This document shows positions 20,126 to 35,310 of a DNA stretch of 64,000 bases, piece after piece. Each line of letters opens with the position of its first letter. The first letter of the stretch is position 1. The notes under the pieces are model-generated. The model worked only from the letters and a program-made list of their open reading frames with translations. It searched no databases and was not told where the DNA came from. Location: positions 13,300,740-13,364,739 of the forward strand of contig NC_135211.1 in assembly GCF_052324685.1 (NCBI RefSeq), in the 5' to 3' direction. The translations under genes were made by a program, and so were the position numbers. The DNA comes from Brachyhypopomus gauderio (lineage: Eukaryota; Chordata; Actinopteri; Gymnotiformes; Hypopomidae).

Positions 20126-23100
20126 CTACCCACCCTTGTAGGAGACTATTGTGAGGTGAACCTTTGCCATAATGGAGGTACATGTGTGACCAATGTGGGA
20201 GAGGAACCTTTCCTTTGCATTTGTGCTGATGGGTTTGCAGGGGACACTTGCAACATCACGGAAAATGGTAACGGATATCTCACGATCATCGACTGCATAT
20301 GTTCAGACTAGACGTCAAACATTTCAAAATGGTTATCGGAGTCAAAGTAAAATTATTCTTGTGTCCATCAACGTGCCCTGCCAGGCCCGTGCAGCCGAAA
20401 CCCGTGTAAAAACAATGGAGAGTGTGAGCTGATCTTGAACATCAGACGAGGAGACGTTTTCAACACCTACGTCTGCAGATGCCAGCCTGGCTTTGCCGGC
20501 GAGCAATGCGAAATCAGTGAGTACAGCACCTTATTACGCCACTGGGAGAAGGCTTCATCTGGTGACCATAATGCTTACACAGAATGATGTATTCTTTCTA
20601 TTACTGGACGTATGTCACACAGATTCATAACATGTTTCCAAAAGCAAATGACCCTACTCCTGGCTTACATTATTGAAAGCTCAAAAAAATCTCTCATGCT
20701 GTCTTTTGTGTTAGAAATTCTGAAACCCTTAAATGGTGAGCACAAATAAAGTCAGAAGCAGTTGGGTTAGATAATAAAGTACAATGATTTATTTTAACAA
20801 AGCATGGATTAACCCCTGAGATCTCCGTTACAAACACACCAGGTGTCTGTAGCAGAGAGAGCTAATTCCCCATTCCGAACTCTCATCTTTTATACTTTTA
20901 ATCATCAATACACACGGTGTCCACAAGGTGAACACGAGGTGATCAACCAAATGTGATTGGACAATGCATGAAATAATTAACACTGATTTGACAGATGCAT
21001 ATGACGCATGCCCCATCCGCGCTCAGTATCCTCGTGATGGCATGACAGACTGAGTGTCGCCGTAGTCCCTTCCAAGTAGAGATTAGGCGTCTCCAACGAG
21101 GTCAGTTTAGGAACACCAGAGGAACATCAGATTAGGCCTCAGCCGAGGCCAGAGAACACACTCACACACATCTGAGGCCTACTGAAGTCACGAGAATGGC
21201 TTCAGTGCCATGATTAACACACTTATATGTAAAAAGATCTCTAACATCTATCTCTAATGTGTTTAATGTATACTAAGAAAGCCTGACATAAATGGAAATC
21301 ACCACATTTCCATCACACTTTGTATCCTTTATCAGTCAGCTGAGGAACTGATGGGCCAGTGTTGCTGAGGACTCGGGACAGGGTGGCAGGCAGGGGCGTG
21401 AACAAGCCATCCTGTAGCCATACTTTTGGAATACATTGTATTGTTGTGACACATTTTTCCCCCATGGCAGCCACAGCAGGAACATTTCTGCTACATGACT
21501 TTTCCTGTGGTCATGGAAACGGCCTTTGACTAATGACAAATTTTCTTCCTCTCTGACCGTCTGTAACTCGTACTCACGCAGACACGCCCAGCATTCAGAC
21601 CAGGCACTTATGGTTTAGGGAATACTATAGGGAATTTTAAATAGGCTTCGTCATTTGACTTTCGTGTTTAGGCTTGACACTGTTAATTATTATGTGTTTT
21701 TTGAATGTAAGACGGTGTCAGATATCCCATAGCTTGTGCTACAGAACGAGCTTAAACCTCAGAATGAAGTATTCTGGTCTTGTGTGTGTAATAAGGGTAA
21801 CAGTGTTTTTGGCATCATCTTCTGTGAAACTAAATGGAGTGTAGTGTCAAAAGGCCTTGCGCTTGTGAGCAGTAATACAAGCTTGTGACTTTTATTACTG
21901 CTCTTGTTCTTACAGGGTTTTTTTTTTCTTCCTGTGTATGTTATGTTGAATTTTCTGTAGAGGGTTGCAAACTCATGGCTTTTACAAAAGGTAATGGGAG
22001 AAGATGCAGGGTTACTAAAGTGAGAGATTGCTGTTTTCAGAAGGCAGATTTCTGAGTCGCACAATATCTGAATCCATTCTTCACTGCTCCCCGAGCCTTT
22101 GATTTTTATTAGTTACACTGTGGTGGAAAAATTCCTCGTATCAGGTATCTCCAGTAGATTCTCCTGAGTGTATCCTAATTTGTCTGCTGTAATCCCAGCT
22201 GTTGGCAGCGAGAGCGTGCCGGTCTCCACCAGGACCAGAGCCATCCAGGCCTGCACAGTGCAGTTAGTCAAGCTCTCATCAAACCCTGAGGGTTCTGAGA
22301 GTCTGGGCACTTCACCATAGAGAATGATCCAGAACAATATTTTCATCAGACTAGTAAGAAAATGCAGTGAGGTTCTGGAGAACTTTAAAATGTAAATATT
22401 CCAAAGCAATCCAAAGTTTGTTTTGATCTAGAATTGAGGCCACATGCAAAAAATAAATAAACAAAAACAGTGAAATACGCACTTCGTCATTTCACGAGGG
22501 CAGAAGTGTACACTGAGACAACAGGAAGACCCTTATAATGGAAAAACCCCTCAGATTACTTTGTTTTATAATGACTCTGTGTCACACAATAATGAATTAT
22601 GCTCTGCTGAGACTGAGTTGTTTTGAGTTTCCAGCAATCCTATTAGATGTTGAGAGAGCAGGAGCGTCTTAAGAACCACTGCTGCTGACGTAAACACTGC
22701 AGGCCACGTGGAGATTATGGGCTTTCTGCGTCCTGTTTGGGTGCCTGTGATAAACACAGGAGTAGGACACGTCTAGAGCATATGCAGAAGCAAATGTTTA
22801 TTTGTTTGTTTTCCAGGAACCTTTTTTGTGAAATATATTTTTAGAACATTAACATTTGTTCTGAATAATTGTGTGTTGGTGTATAATAAACTGTTAGTGT
22901 ATAAGAAAACAGTGACAAGAAAACTGCTCATATTCAGTGGCAGATCTAGGGGTCATCAAGGGGCCACAATATTCATAGAGGGGCCAAATATTTGTCCAAC
23001 ATCCTTGCACACCATCCATGGTTTTGGTAAAGTGTATACATTTCACCATTCACGTTTACATTTTTTGCCAATACTAAGTTGCCAATACTGCTGCCACTTT

Positions 23101-26100
23101 ATTGCCATTCACAAATTGATGTGTCTCACACACCACGTCTTCCATGTGCTTCCATCTTTCATGAGGGTGAAGAATCGCCCTTTAGTGGTGATTACTAGGA
23201 ACTGCAAGTTCAGCAAACACAAGGACAGCAAAAATACTATTTACAGTGTTACGTTTTTCTTTTTTTTTGTAAATCCTAGCTACTCTGGAGCTTCCCGGTC
23301 CTCCCCTCCCCCCTCGTGCCCTGCGCAGGTGTCACTGCTGACTCTGTCTGGGTTTTATCTGAGGTCGTGACCCTTGAGAAGGAGTGTGTGCTCTGTGCAT
23401 GCCCGGGCATCCCTTCATGCGTCACCACGGGCCCTCAAAGCCGCCTCTCTGAAAATAGTCATTAGATTATCTGAGTATACAGGACAGATTTGAAGACGGC
23501 GTGGCCGGTTCCTTTCCAAACACGGCAACGTGTTTATCTTCCCTAGACACTCGGGGATCTGCCATCTGGCGGTGTAGGAGTTGCTCCATATCACTGTCCC
23601 AGCTGAAGACTGGCTCCTTTTAGGGAGACCAAGTGGCTTGCATCTGTCTGCAGAAGCGAAGAGTCTGTCCATTGTACTGCTCACTGCGTCACAACCTGCA
23701 GCTCAACTAAAGGCAGATTAAAATAACTTCAGTTGTGGCTAACAGAGAAAATTGATGGTTTCATAATGTTTACAATGCATTTCTCTCATTAACACAGGCT
23801 TTGCTTTATTCCAGTCTATTTTATCTAATAATAAAATAATATTGCATTAACTCAAAAATGTATTTTTCGGGTAGCTTATGAATCTTGTGCCATTTTCCTA
23901 GATGTGAACGAATGTGCCATCGAGCCGTGTAAGAATAGGGGCATATGTAGGGATCTGGATGGAGACTACAGCTGTCAGTGCCCCACCCCTTACGTAGGGA
24001 AGCAATGCCAACTAAGTATGTATACTGACTAACAAGACATTTTCTTCACCACCCACAGATTGAACTTTAATACCATAATGTTTTAGTTAGTTTAATTAAT
24101 GAATTTTTAAAGAAGTCTGACCAACTGCCAGTATCAATGTAGTATATAAATCTTTGAAAATGCCACAAAGAAATGTTTAATACTGTAATATTTTGGGTCT
24201 AACATGTCTCTGCCTTGGCAGGCTGTATCTCTCTGTTAGGAATGGAAGATGGAGGAATAGTGGAGTCCCAGATCTCCGCCTCCTCCGTCTACTTTGGCAT
24301 TCTGGGGTTACAGCGCTGGGGCCCCGAGCTCGCCCGCCTCAACAACCAGGGCATCGTCAACGCATGGAGCCCCGACTCCTATGACCAGAACCCCTGGATT
24401 CAGGTTGGTCAGAAATTTCACAAGGACAGCCTGCTCTCACGGGGACAGCCTGTTGTTTTGGCAAGCTGGCCTGCTCACATCATTAGGTCTTATTATAATA
24501 AGAAAGCGCTGAGTTATTAGATTAGAAAGCCTAAAAAGTTCTTTAGATAAGTTCTGGTAAAAGAATAAAAGTAGTTTTTTCCAGATGAATGTTTGCTAAG
24601 GTTCTAGTGCTGGTATTGCAGATTGACATGCAGAAAAAGATGCGCCTGACGGGCATCATTACCCAGGGAGCCAGTCACATGGGGAAATCCCAATACATCA
24701 AGGCTTTCAAGGTGGCGTCCAGCTACGATGGCAAATACTACTTTATGTACAGAGCCAATGGCCAGAAGACAGCCACGGTGAGCCGCACACCTGAGGCATC
24801 ACCCTCGTTTCCTGGTTTGTACGGGGCTCCTCGGTTTGCAGCTCACGCCTTTGTCGCCACTCCTGCAGGTTTTCTCCGGAAACACGGATAATGACGGTAC
24901 CAAAACAAACTTCTTTGACCCGCCAATTGTGACTCGATATATCCGCATCGTCCCTGTGGTGTGCCGGCAGGCATGCACTCTACGTATGGAGCTGATGGGC
25001 TGTGAACTTGATGGTAATGTACTCTAATCAGTAAGGATGAACCGATCCTTCCTCCTAAACCCAGGGTTTTCCTAATCGGTATTGCAATCCCTGTTTATTT
25101 CTCATTATTAGCTCTTGGCCCGTAGTTAAATTGCATGCAGGGAATGTCGTGTTCCTGATTTTTGCCAACGTGCGATTCCTCTCACATGATGGCGCGTTTT
25201 GCAGTTCGCTCCAGCGCGGTGGGCTGTGCCGACCCCCTGGGCATGAAGTCTCGACTGGTTTCGGACAGCCAGCTGTCAGCTTCCAGTGCCTTCCGCACCT
25301 GGGGCATCGACACGTTCACCTGGCTTCCCCACTACGCCCGCCTGGACAAGCTGGGCAAGACCAACGCCTGGTCTCCAGCCTCCAACAACCGCTCTGAGTG
25401 GCTTGAGGTGGCGTCTTCTTCTACAAGTACTGCACAGTGACACCTTTTCCCACACAGGACTATTAAGTTTGCCATTTCATCCCATAACTACACGAGATTT
25501 AGTGTGCCTTAATGATGGCGTCCCCATTTCGGTAGGAAACATTTATTGTGTGGCCAAATAAACTTCTTCAAACTGTATGTGTACAGATTTTATTATATTT
25601 GTTATTTAAGCCTAACCAGATTTTGGCTGTATTTCACCAACCTTCACTAGGTGGACTTGGGGAAACCTAAAAGAATCACAGGCATCATCACGCAGGGAGC
25701 CAAAGACTTTGGCACAGTGCAGTTTGTGTCTGCCTTCAAGATGGCGTTCAGTGATGATGGCTCATTCTGGACTATTGTAAAAGAGGAAGCAACCAAGACA
25801 GACAAGGTCAGTGAATATTACAATATTTCAATTATATATTTTTTCTATATGTTTTCCTAAATATTTATCCATGTATCTATCTTTTTTAAGGATTCGGGGA
25901 ATGTAATATAGAATATTAAACATGTTTGTGTGATATTAAACTAATGTTTAACTGTCTAATGTTTAACTGATATTAAAATAATATTTAATATTGAGCGAAT
26001 TGGCAATTATAGAAACAGAATTATGCTAAAACACTTCTCCAAACCAACCTAACTGTCCAGTTCTTCCTAAAACAAGTCTGAGCATTGGTCCTGGACAGGC

Positions 26101-27394
26101 ATCCTTCTGTCACAGATTTGCTTCCTGCTATAGTACTAAACAAGAATTGAATATCAATTGCAAAAAGGGAGGATGGGTGTAATACAATCTCACATGTCCA
26201 AACCTTCCAATCAGTATACCTCTGAAAATCATTCAGACGATCAGACATCACATAAGCCTTACTAGAATTAATGTCAATGTTACCTGTTTTAACACCTTAC
26301 CACCTGATTCTGTGAGATGCAAGGTTGAGATCACTGGGATGTCCTGATTTTTATGAAATGTGTGATCTATACAGTCAGTTTGAAGACTGTGTGGAATCTG
26401 TTACTCCAAGACAATCACAATGTGTTTTGATCAATATGTAAAAACACTGTAATCAGTGTTTCAGTTTTAGACCGCAGCTTTGTGTACATTTACAGTTCTA
26501 CACAGCTTGTACCACATGTGGCTTTTTTCTTGGAAAGAAGGAAGTCTGTGTTTTGTAGGGGCGTCGGCTTTCTGACTGTTCAGAGTGAAGCGGACATAGG
26601 TTGGAGGCAACAGATGTACCACCAGTTTTGCATCGAAAGGGGAGAAATTAAATGAGTTTAATTTCCTAGACTTTGGAAAGGTATTCAAAGGACTTAATTT
26701 GATTATGTACACCATATGCCCAGGAGTGAAGGATTAAGCAAATTAGAAAGAAAACACAAGCGTAGGTTCTCTGGGTCTTTAACCTCTCTAAAGACCTCAG
26801 GACTGGGTTTGGTTAGAAAACCAAGTTCCAGTTTCTTCTGTTTATGAGCCTTTAAGAAGTACAGGAGCCCCACCCAAACCAGACGTTCTTTGTGTGGTAT
26901 ATCAGTCCACAGTTTCCTATTTTCCTCTGGTCCAGGCACTGTCTATCGTGAGATGTTTATTGAGATCATAGGCAGTCTCTTCTTCTCAAGATTCTCTCAA
27001 CATGGTTTAGTTTGTGGCTTCTCTAAGGAAAGGCTTATGTGGAAAATTCCATATTATGGGTTGTTGTTGTGGGCAGTGGCGAAACCTCTTGATCTATTAA
27101 AATCATTCATGTTTGACCTCCATGTGACCCAAGATATGGTATTGCTCAGTGCAAAACTGATGTGATACCTGGATGTCTTCCTGTGTAACCCACCTATACA
27201 CAGACCCACCAAACTCAATAACATATGTACTGTCCGTGTGTCCATTCCAGATATTTGAAGGCAACATTGACAACAACACGCACAAGAAGAACTTGTTTGA
27301 GAGGCCTTTCTACGCCCGCTTCGTGCGCTTCCTCCCATGGGAGTGGCATGAGCGAATCACTGTCCGCATGGAGCTCCTGGGCTGTGATGGTTAG
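19146..27394 (+). CDS. mfge8: Milk fat globule EGF factor 8 (lactadherin), complete
   Basis: Secreted bridging protein: the discoidin domains bind phosphatidylserine on dying cells and membranes, and the RGD binds integrins. Exons: 19146-19221, 20142-20267, 20385-20516, 23902-24015, 24222-24403, 24622-24777, 24869-25013, 25205-25407, 25651-25806 and 27251-27394. The phases close to 477 aa. Residues 1-26 are a signal peptide ([13 protein letters not shown]). EGF-like domains lie at about 27-66, 68-111 and 112-149. RGD is at residues 89-91 in the second, inside the RRGDVF loop; the third begins NVNEC, calcium-binding type. Discoidin/F5-8C domains span about 151-310 and 315-477, each ending in an ELMGC or ELLGC motif. 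ATG 19146 was chosen over the in-frame 19110 because it has A at -3 and starts the signal peptide directly. The three-EGF layout resembles EDIL3; neighbouring hapln3 and acan favour mfge8. An AATAAA lies at 27538. Confidence 0.9.
19420..19437. repeat. Poly-G run (mfge8 intron 1)
   Basis: Eighteen consecutive G; prone to assembly and polymerase error. Confidence 0.9.
19730..19785. repeat. Dispersed fish repeat fragment (mfge8 intron 1)
   Basis: Contains ACATCTACATCT and CATTCTTATCCAGAGCAACT, a diverged fragment of the family also seen at 9832-9915. Confidence 0.5.
20096..20123. repeat. (TG)n microsatellite before mfge8 exon 2
   Basis: A short TG tract that ends about 18 bp before the exon 2 acceptor, so it forms part of the splice-site upstream region. 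Confidence 0.9.
20707..21317 (-). mobile_element. Solo LTR of a retroelement in mfge8 intron 3
   Basis: A 611 bp block that on the minus strand runs TGTGATGG...CTAACACA, with TG...CA LTR ends. It is flanked by the direct duplication CTTT (20703-20706 and 21318-21321). On the minus strand it carries a TATA-like AGTATAAAAGATG and, further on, AATAAA signals, in promoter-then-polyadenylation order. No gag, pol or env sequence adjoins it. It is therefore a solo LTR left by recombination, oriented opposite to mfge8. The family (Ty3/gypsy-like or retroviral) is not settled. Confidence 0.82.
22925..23010. repeat. Possible transposon-derived fragment
   Basis: AGTGGCAGATCTAGGGGTC followed by repeated GGGGCCA units resembles the end of dispersed fish elements starting AGTGGCGGAT. 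Boundaries are unknown. Confidence 0.25.
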
Positions 27395-27544
27395 AGACCT
27401 TTTTGAGGGCTGGGGGCTGTCTGATCCATCTCCATTCACCCCAACCTCTGCCCCAAGCCGCTCTCTCAGACTCCTGCTGATGTCTGTATTGCCTAGATGG
27501 TAGCACAGTCACTGCTCGTTATTGGTTGCATTTAGCAAATAAAA

Positions 27545-29780
27545 TTGTACTGACTCTGCATTGTCTTAATGGCATTGCAACTAAGAATTTTAGCATTTTC
27601 TAATAGCATTCCTTTTACACTTCTGCCTGTTTTTAACATAATCCTAATGTTAATATGTGCACTTTCTCTTGGGTCGCACAATGCTGCAGAGTTATCACGC
27701 AAGCAGAAGATGACACTGTTCATATAGCACATGTTAGTTTAATGAGAAGATGTTGTAGGTAGGTTATAGTGGTTATGCGATAGTGGTTAGTTTGTCTTTA
27801 ACACCGCCATGCATTGCCGCAACCATTTTTAGTGTACGCGAACCATGGATTTGACGTACAACCAAATGTTCGTACAATCCAGGTAGCTCCCAAATTTACT
27901 TAAGTGCAACTTATCAAATATTACATTCTTCTCTGTGGGTAAAGTTCTCCAGTCAGATTGTAGATTTCACTCCAGATTTTCACTCCAGACTGGTTCCTGC
28001 TACTCTTGGCTGATGCCTGATGGGAAACCTATCATTTGACCTCACTGTGCCTCCAAGCCTATGTGGACATTTTGACCACCCCCCACAATCAGCAGGGTGT
28101 CAAGTGACTCATTTAATTTAAGGTTTTTAAGGAATGGAATACAAGTTAAAAGGATGTGACTCAATAATCCTTTGGAGCTTTTGAGTACATTTTTGTAATC
28201 AGTCTAAATATAGTCAGGGATTGTGCAATAAATTGACAAAAAAAAAACACTGATATTGTGGAAAGACTATGATTGAAAAGGTTATTCTCAGCCCTATATT
28301 GATATTAAAATTGTCCTAACACATTCATCTGAGGTTGCAGCATTTGCTTTGCAGTGGCTATATTTCTTTGCATTTTAATGTGATGTCAAATTCATGTTGC
28401 ATTATATTCCTTTTTATTTATTGACAGTTTAAACAGCCAAATTCATTGAGAAGTATAAAATCTTGAAGGTTTTTTACCTTTTGTAAAATATTTTCTGTTT
28501 TTCTTTAACAAAATGTAAACAAAATCATTAATAAAAGATTGAAGGACACTGCTTTGGTTTTGCTTGACTTTTTGCAAGTTTACCTGTGCTGTGTAAGCCT
28601 TTGGCATCTTTTGTGGAATTAAACAACAAACACCAACAGGGCTTCAAATGATTGGTTAGAAGCTGACCTGAGCCTCCAGACATAGCTATGAATGTCTAAA
28701 GCCCTGATTAGAGTTAGTGTCTCGTAGAACGATTAGCATTTCAAAGCATTTCACTGCTAGTTGTACCGTGTGTGAGAAATAAACTGATTTGATTAAGAAA
28801 TGGAGAACAAAGCAGACCCTTGTCTTGGCACTGTGTACACCGTGCAGCCTAACAAGAAGCCCATACATTCACCATTCGCAACACCATCTTCCTTCAGCCT
28901 ACTGTTTATTGCAAAAAATTACAGGCCCCTACTGATGACCTCCTAGCCTGTTATTCACACCAGTTTAGCATTCCTAGCCTGGGGCCGGCCCTTTCATCTG
29001 AACGCATACCGCCCCCCAAACGGCCACGACGGCTCCGAGTGTTTGGGGGGGGAAAGGCTCAGGATTCAAGAGGTGCTCCAAAATCAGTTGATAAACTGGC
29101 TAAGAACCTTCTCTCCGCAGTGTCAGATCGGTATCTGTCCAGGTGCTTGCTGCCTGTGCTGGTGGGTGTTGCTTGAGGAACAGTCACTTCTGGCCCCTCT
29201 CAAGACCTGGCTTGCAGTCTGTCAGGTTTACAATGGTAAGAGTGACATGTTTGATTTACAGAAAGATCTCCTGAGGTCCTGGCCCATCCTGAAAACAATA
29301 ATGACTTTCTGAAGAACCATCATTATCTTATAAACAGTGCCATAACCTCTTCCTAGATCAGTGCCAGTTGGATGCCTTCCCACAGTGTTGTGGTGAACAG
29401 TCTTTTTCTTACAGGGATTCATGACAGCTGTTTCCGGATGAGCTCATTTGTTATGACTTAGGTTGTAGTGATAGGTGGACTATACTATGCACTAAGAGGA
29501 AGTAAACAGTACAGCAGTATACTTAACGGAAGGACAGTATATTTAAGAGGCTGACAACAAGTCTCTAGCTCATGAGAACAACCAGTTATTAGGTAACAGC
29601 AGATTGTCATTTACCCGTTAATTGACAGTATTGTTATTAATGAGTTGTAGTTAAACCCGTTATATTTTCATGAATTTATGTTCATGAATTTTAACAATGC
29701 CTAATGATATGGATATCTTTTTTTCGATGAAGACAGTGGAATTCCCGCGGTTGCGGTAGTGGTTTCCCCGCTATGGCTTA
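27545..29780. other. Intergenic region between mfge8 and hapln3
   Basis: AT-rich DNA with no recognised gene. Short open frames near 27532-27732 (minus) and 29043-29312 (plus) show nothing I can assign. Confidence 0.4.
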
Positions 29781-29829
29781 CAAACATGCGTGAGATGGAC
29801 ATCTTCTGACGAGCTTTCTTCAAGCGTAC

Positions 29830-29942
29830 GTCACATTCTCTCCTCTCCCTCTCCGCAGCGGCGCCTGACCTGCGCTGCGCAGCTCGTGTGTTTTACTTCA
29901 GGAATTGGGATTAAGGAACGCAGAACAATTAAGGACCATTGT
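29830..29942 (+). promoter_or_regulatory. Possible noncoding first exon or promoter of hapln3
   Basis: A GC-richer patch (GGCGCCTGACCTGCGCTGCG around 29860) followed by a TGTG|TGAGTAAA donor-like site, 0.6 kb upstream of the hapln3 ATG, on the right strand. The tentative acceptors CAATTAG and TTTTCAG lie just before the ATG. Inference from position and signals only. Confidence 0.3.
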
Positions 29943-30052
29943 GTGAGTAAATGTTTGAACGTTATCGTTGGTTCAGTTTGGGTTGCAGGTGAAGTTACTG
30001 AAGTAGTTTAATTCTTGTTAATGGAGTGCAGCGGGTATTTAGAAAATATCGT

Positions 30053-30055
<3 letters not shown>

Positions 30056-30128
<73 letters not shown>

Positions 30129-30150
30129 CTATAATTCATATATATATATA

Positions 30151-30210
<60 letters not shown>

Positions 30211-30226
30211 AGATATAGATATATAT
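30056..30226. repeat. Compound (AT)n / (ATAGAT)n microsatellite
   Basis: A long AT tract interrupted at about 30127-30150, ending in repeated ATAGAT units. It lies in the presumed hapln3 5' intron. Confidence 0.97.
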
Positions 30227-30523
30227 GAATTCTATCCATATTGGTTTAAGAATTTATTTTAAATTGGGTTTGTTGTGATAGGCTAAATGAAAACATAATA
30301 ACGCGAAAATAGTATTAACGTGTTTTACAGCAACATGTGATTAATTATTTAATAATGTAATTGTACAGATATATTTACAGAGAGAGAGAGAGAATCACTA
30401 TAAAATATAACGCTGTTTTTTCTTTTCTTTTCTTTTTTTAGAGGACCTACTTTTCGTTTTCCTGTTCTAATAGTCTAATAGTTTCTCCGTCAATTAGGAC
30501 ATTTTCAGAAAGAGCGGCGCGAA

Positions 30524-32412
<1,889 letters not shown>

Positions 32413-32519
32413 AAACATACTGAGGCTGACCCAGAGTTCACCTTGGCAAGGCCAGTGTGAATGAACATGGTATCCTTGCCTTCCAACGAGCTGAAACTTA
32501 ATGTTTGAACTAATAAAGC

Positions 32520-34015
32520 TGCAGAGGTTGGATGAGATTGTGAAAATGGATGGAAAAGTTTCACTTTCTATCCAGTGGTAATAGATTCATTCTTGGGTTG
32601 CATTCAGGAGTTTAGTCCAGTGGGGTGACCATATAGAAATTACATTTGCCAGTTCCAGTGGCAAGTTACTATGCTTTGTGAGCTTAATTTCATGAATCTT
32701 CCAGTAATCTCTTCTCTCAATTCTAGCATCAAATGTCAAGTTTATCTTTCATATTTTGTAATTATATAGTGATATCTATATATATATCACTAGAGGACAA
32801 GTCAACTTAAAGGCCTATATATTTATTGAATGTGCCTTTTCTGATCTTTGGTGAGTCTGATGAGTTCTAATGACAGGAGCAAATTTTCTCCAATTTGGTT
32901 AGAATTAGAACTTTGATAAGCTGTGTTGCTCAGCATCATTCCTGGAACCGTTTCCAAAGAGATCAACTTCTTACCTTATTATGCAGCAAAAATGTAATAA
33001 TGTGAAGAGGGTCTTGTGGATATTTATCATTATGTACTTAGCCATGCCTGTTTTTTTATTATGTTTAAAAGGTGTACATTGTTCTTGCTATGCAGAATAA
33101 TCCCTCTAAAATCTGAATATTTTTGTACTGTAATCTATACCTTTGTTGCCTATGAATGTATTATCAATGTCATTTTGGTAAAGCAAATAGCTAAAATATA
33201 TAAATATGTTAAAGTGATTAAATAATCCTTCTGTGTACGGTGTGTTTTTCAAGTTGTTTTTTTCTGCACTTTCTGCAATATTTCTGCTAAATATTTAGAT
33301 GGAAGTCAAGGGATCAACTGGACCACATTTGGCCATATATTTTACTATATTTTTATACATTTAAAAAAATCTGCAACAGAATGCCATACTATGGCGCCAC
33401 CACTAGGGGTCTCAGTTCATGAGATTTGGCAGTGGACATGAAGGAGCACCAGGCAGGAGGGGAGACAGGGCGCAGTGCATCAGGAGACCCATTAAAGGGC
33501 CTATTCAGCTGAAGGGAGTCTGTGTGCCTGCACCACACCCCATCAGGCATATGGCAACTCCTGTAATTTCACAACTCTTAATTCAGAAAAACTTGCTATT
33601 CACTAACCACAAATACATTTTGATTGGCACGGACAAGGTGAGAATACTTAACTTTCCATTGCCTGTTAACAATAAATACATTTTTTAAAGTAAATAAATT
33701 AAAGTTTATTCTTGATTGGTATGTTTCCTTAAGAAAATCACAAAGAGTCCTGTATGAAAAGTGAATATTTTATTTGGCAATTTTTCATGGTTTTCCTTTT
33801 AACCAATCAATGTATTTGAACACATTGTGCATCTTCTATGATTTAATGTACATAATTTGCAAAGATGACATTCTGTACTGGAGTGAAATTAAACCTTCAC
33901 AACTCCATGGCAGCGCCTGTCTCTCCGTGCGCACTTCACAGCTGTTGTGAAGGTGCACCCTACTGAGATATGAACTAAGTCATAGTCAAGTAAAGGAGAA
34001 CTTTTCAACTGCATC
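32520..34015. other. Intergenic DNA between convergent hapln3 and acan
   Basis: AT-rich, with no recognised gene. Short open frames (33016-33225, 33419-33688) have no recognisable content. Confidence 0.4.
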
Positions 34016-34040
34016 TTTTTTCAAACAGAACGATATGATT

Positions 34041-34046
34041 TTTATT
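34041..34046 (-). terminator. acan: Candidate acan polyadenylation signal
   Basis: AATAAA on the minus strand (TTTATT on plus), about 1.27 kb past the acan stop codon. This would give a 3' UTR of about 1.3 kb. Other signals may be used instead. Confidence 0.3.
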
Positions 34047-35310
34047 TTTTGGGGGGGGCATAGAGACATGTCCATTTTGCTTACATCAAAATGCACACAA
34101 TTGAATAGTTTTACTATTCAGTTCTACACTGGTGATGAAAACGAGACTGCAGTCTACAAAAGAGCTCCCCCAAATCTCAGGGGTAGAGAGGCACTGCCTC
34201 TCCCATGTACTAAAGCAGAAACAAGAGCAATGTGCTTCAGAAACAAAACCATAAGGCACTTGTCGTAACGACATCTCTGAGGTGTTCTGAGATCTGACAG
34301 TGACAGTGATGGCACTGCGGGGGTCGCCCAGGCCACTGTGGTCTCACAGTGCTGCGTCCAGCACAGCCTTCAGTCAAAACATGAAAACAAACAGCACAAA
34401 TTCAAGCAGACAATCTGACAGGATCTGCCTGTCTAGCCCTCCTTCTGACAAAAGTAACGCTTATGTGTTGGTATGTATTTCACATGGTTTTGTTGCCTGA
34501 ATATTTTGGACCGTCAAATTGCCAGATACGATGTCATACTGTGACAAATCAATAAATACTCCTAATTTCACATTACAATGGCTGTTATTAGGTGTTTTCA
34601 AAAATGTATTACACTTTTTAAATTTTTTCCTTATTTGTATGGTTAAACAAAAATAAATTAATTGTATGTAAACCTCTTCTTTATGGCTATGAACGATTCT
34701 AGATTACCTATCCATTCTTTGAGACTATAGATCGAAATAATACTTTGTGTCATCTTTCATATTCTATGTTCTATATAGTAAGTGCTGTAAAAACTTTGTA
34801 CTTGCAAACTTCATATTATGGTGCTCAAAAGGGGAAGAAAGCAAAAAAAAAAAAAAAACCCTCAAAAAACCCCCTTAGTTTCTTAGTTCTTAGTTTTTCC
34901 CTTTTGCTGCAAAATTCCAGACAGTCTGGACGAAGGATCCTCCTCTGCACAGTTTAGTAAAAATTCAACAGATATTTGGAGGCAACCTGATGAATGTCTG
35001 AAGTCTGGAATGAAACTGTACGATGTAGTCTGTGAAAACCTCTGAAGAGTTCAGGAGCAAGTGCAGCGATCCAATTACACTACTGATGTTAATAATACTT
35101 TCATAAATAAAGTGAATTCTTGGATGAGGTGAAAAAAAAAATCCCAAAAAAAGATCTTACTGTCTCAAGGCAATCATCTATGTATGCACGCTGGGACGCT
35201 ATATACAGGAGAGGGACTTGTCTTAAAAATAACACTTTTTGATATGAAATGTTTACTTAGAAAATAACTTTCTGATTCTTAATATCTCTCAACTACCTCT
35301 TTATAATTCA

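Noticed and set aside
22113-22409. 98-codon minus-strand open frame in mfge8 intron 3
   Set aside because: No splice context or recognisable domain; expected by chance in intronic DNA.
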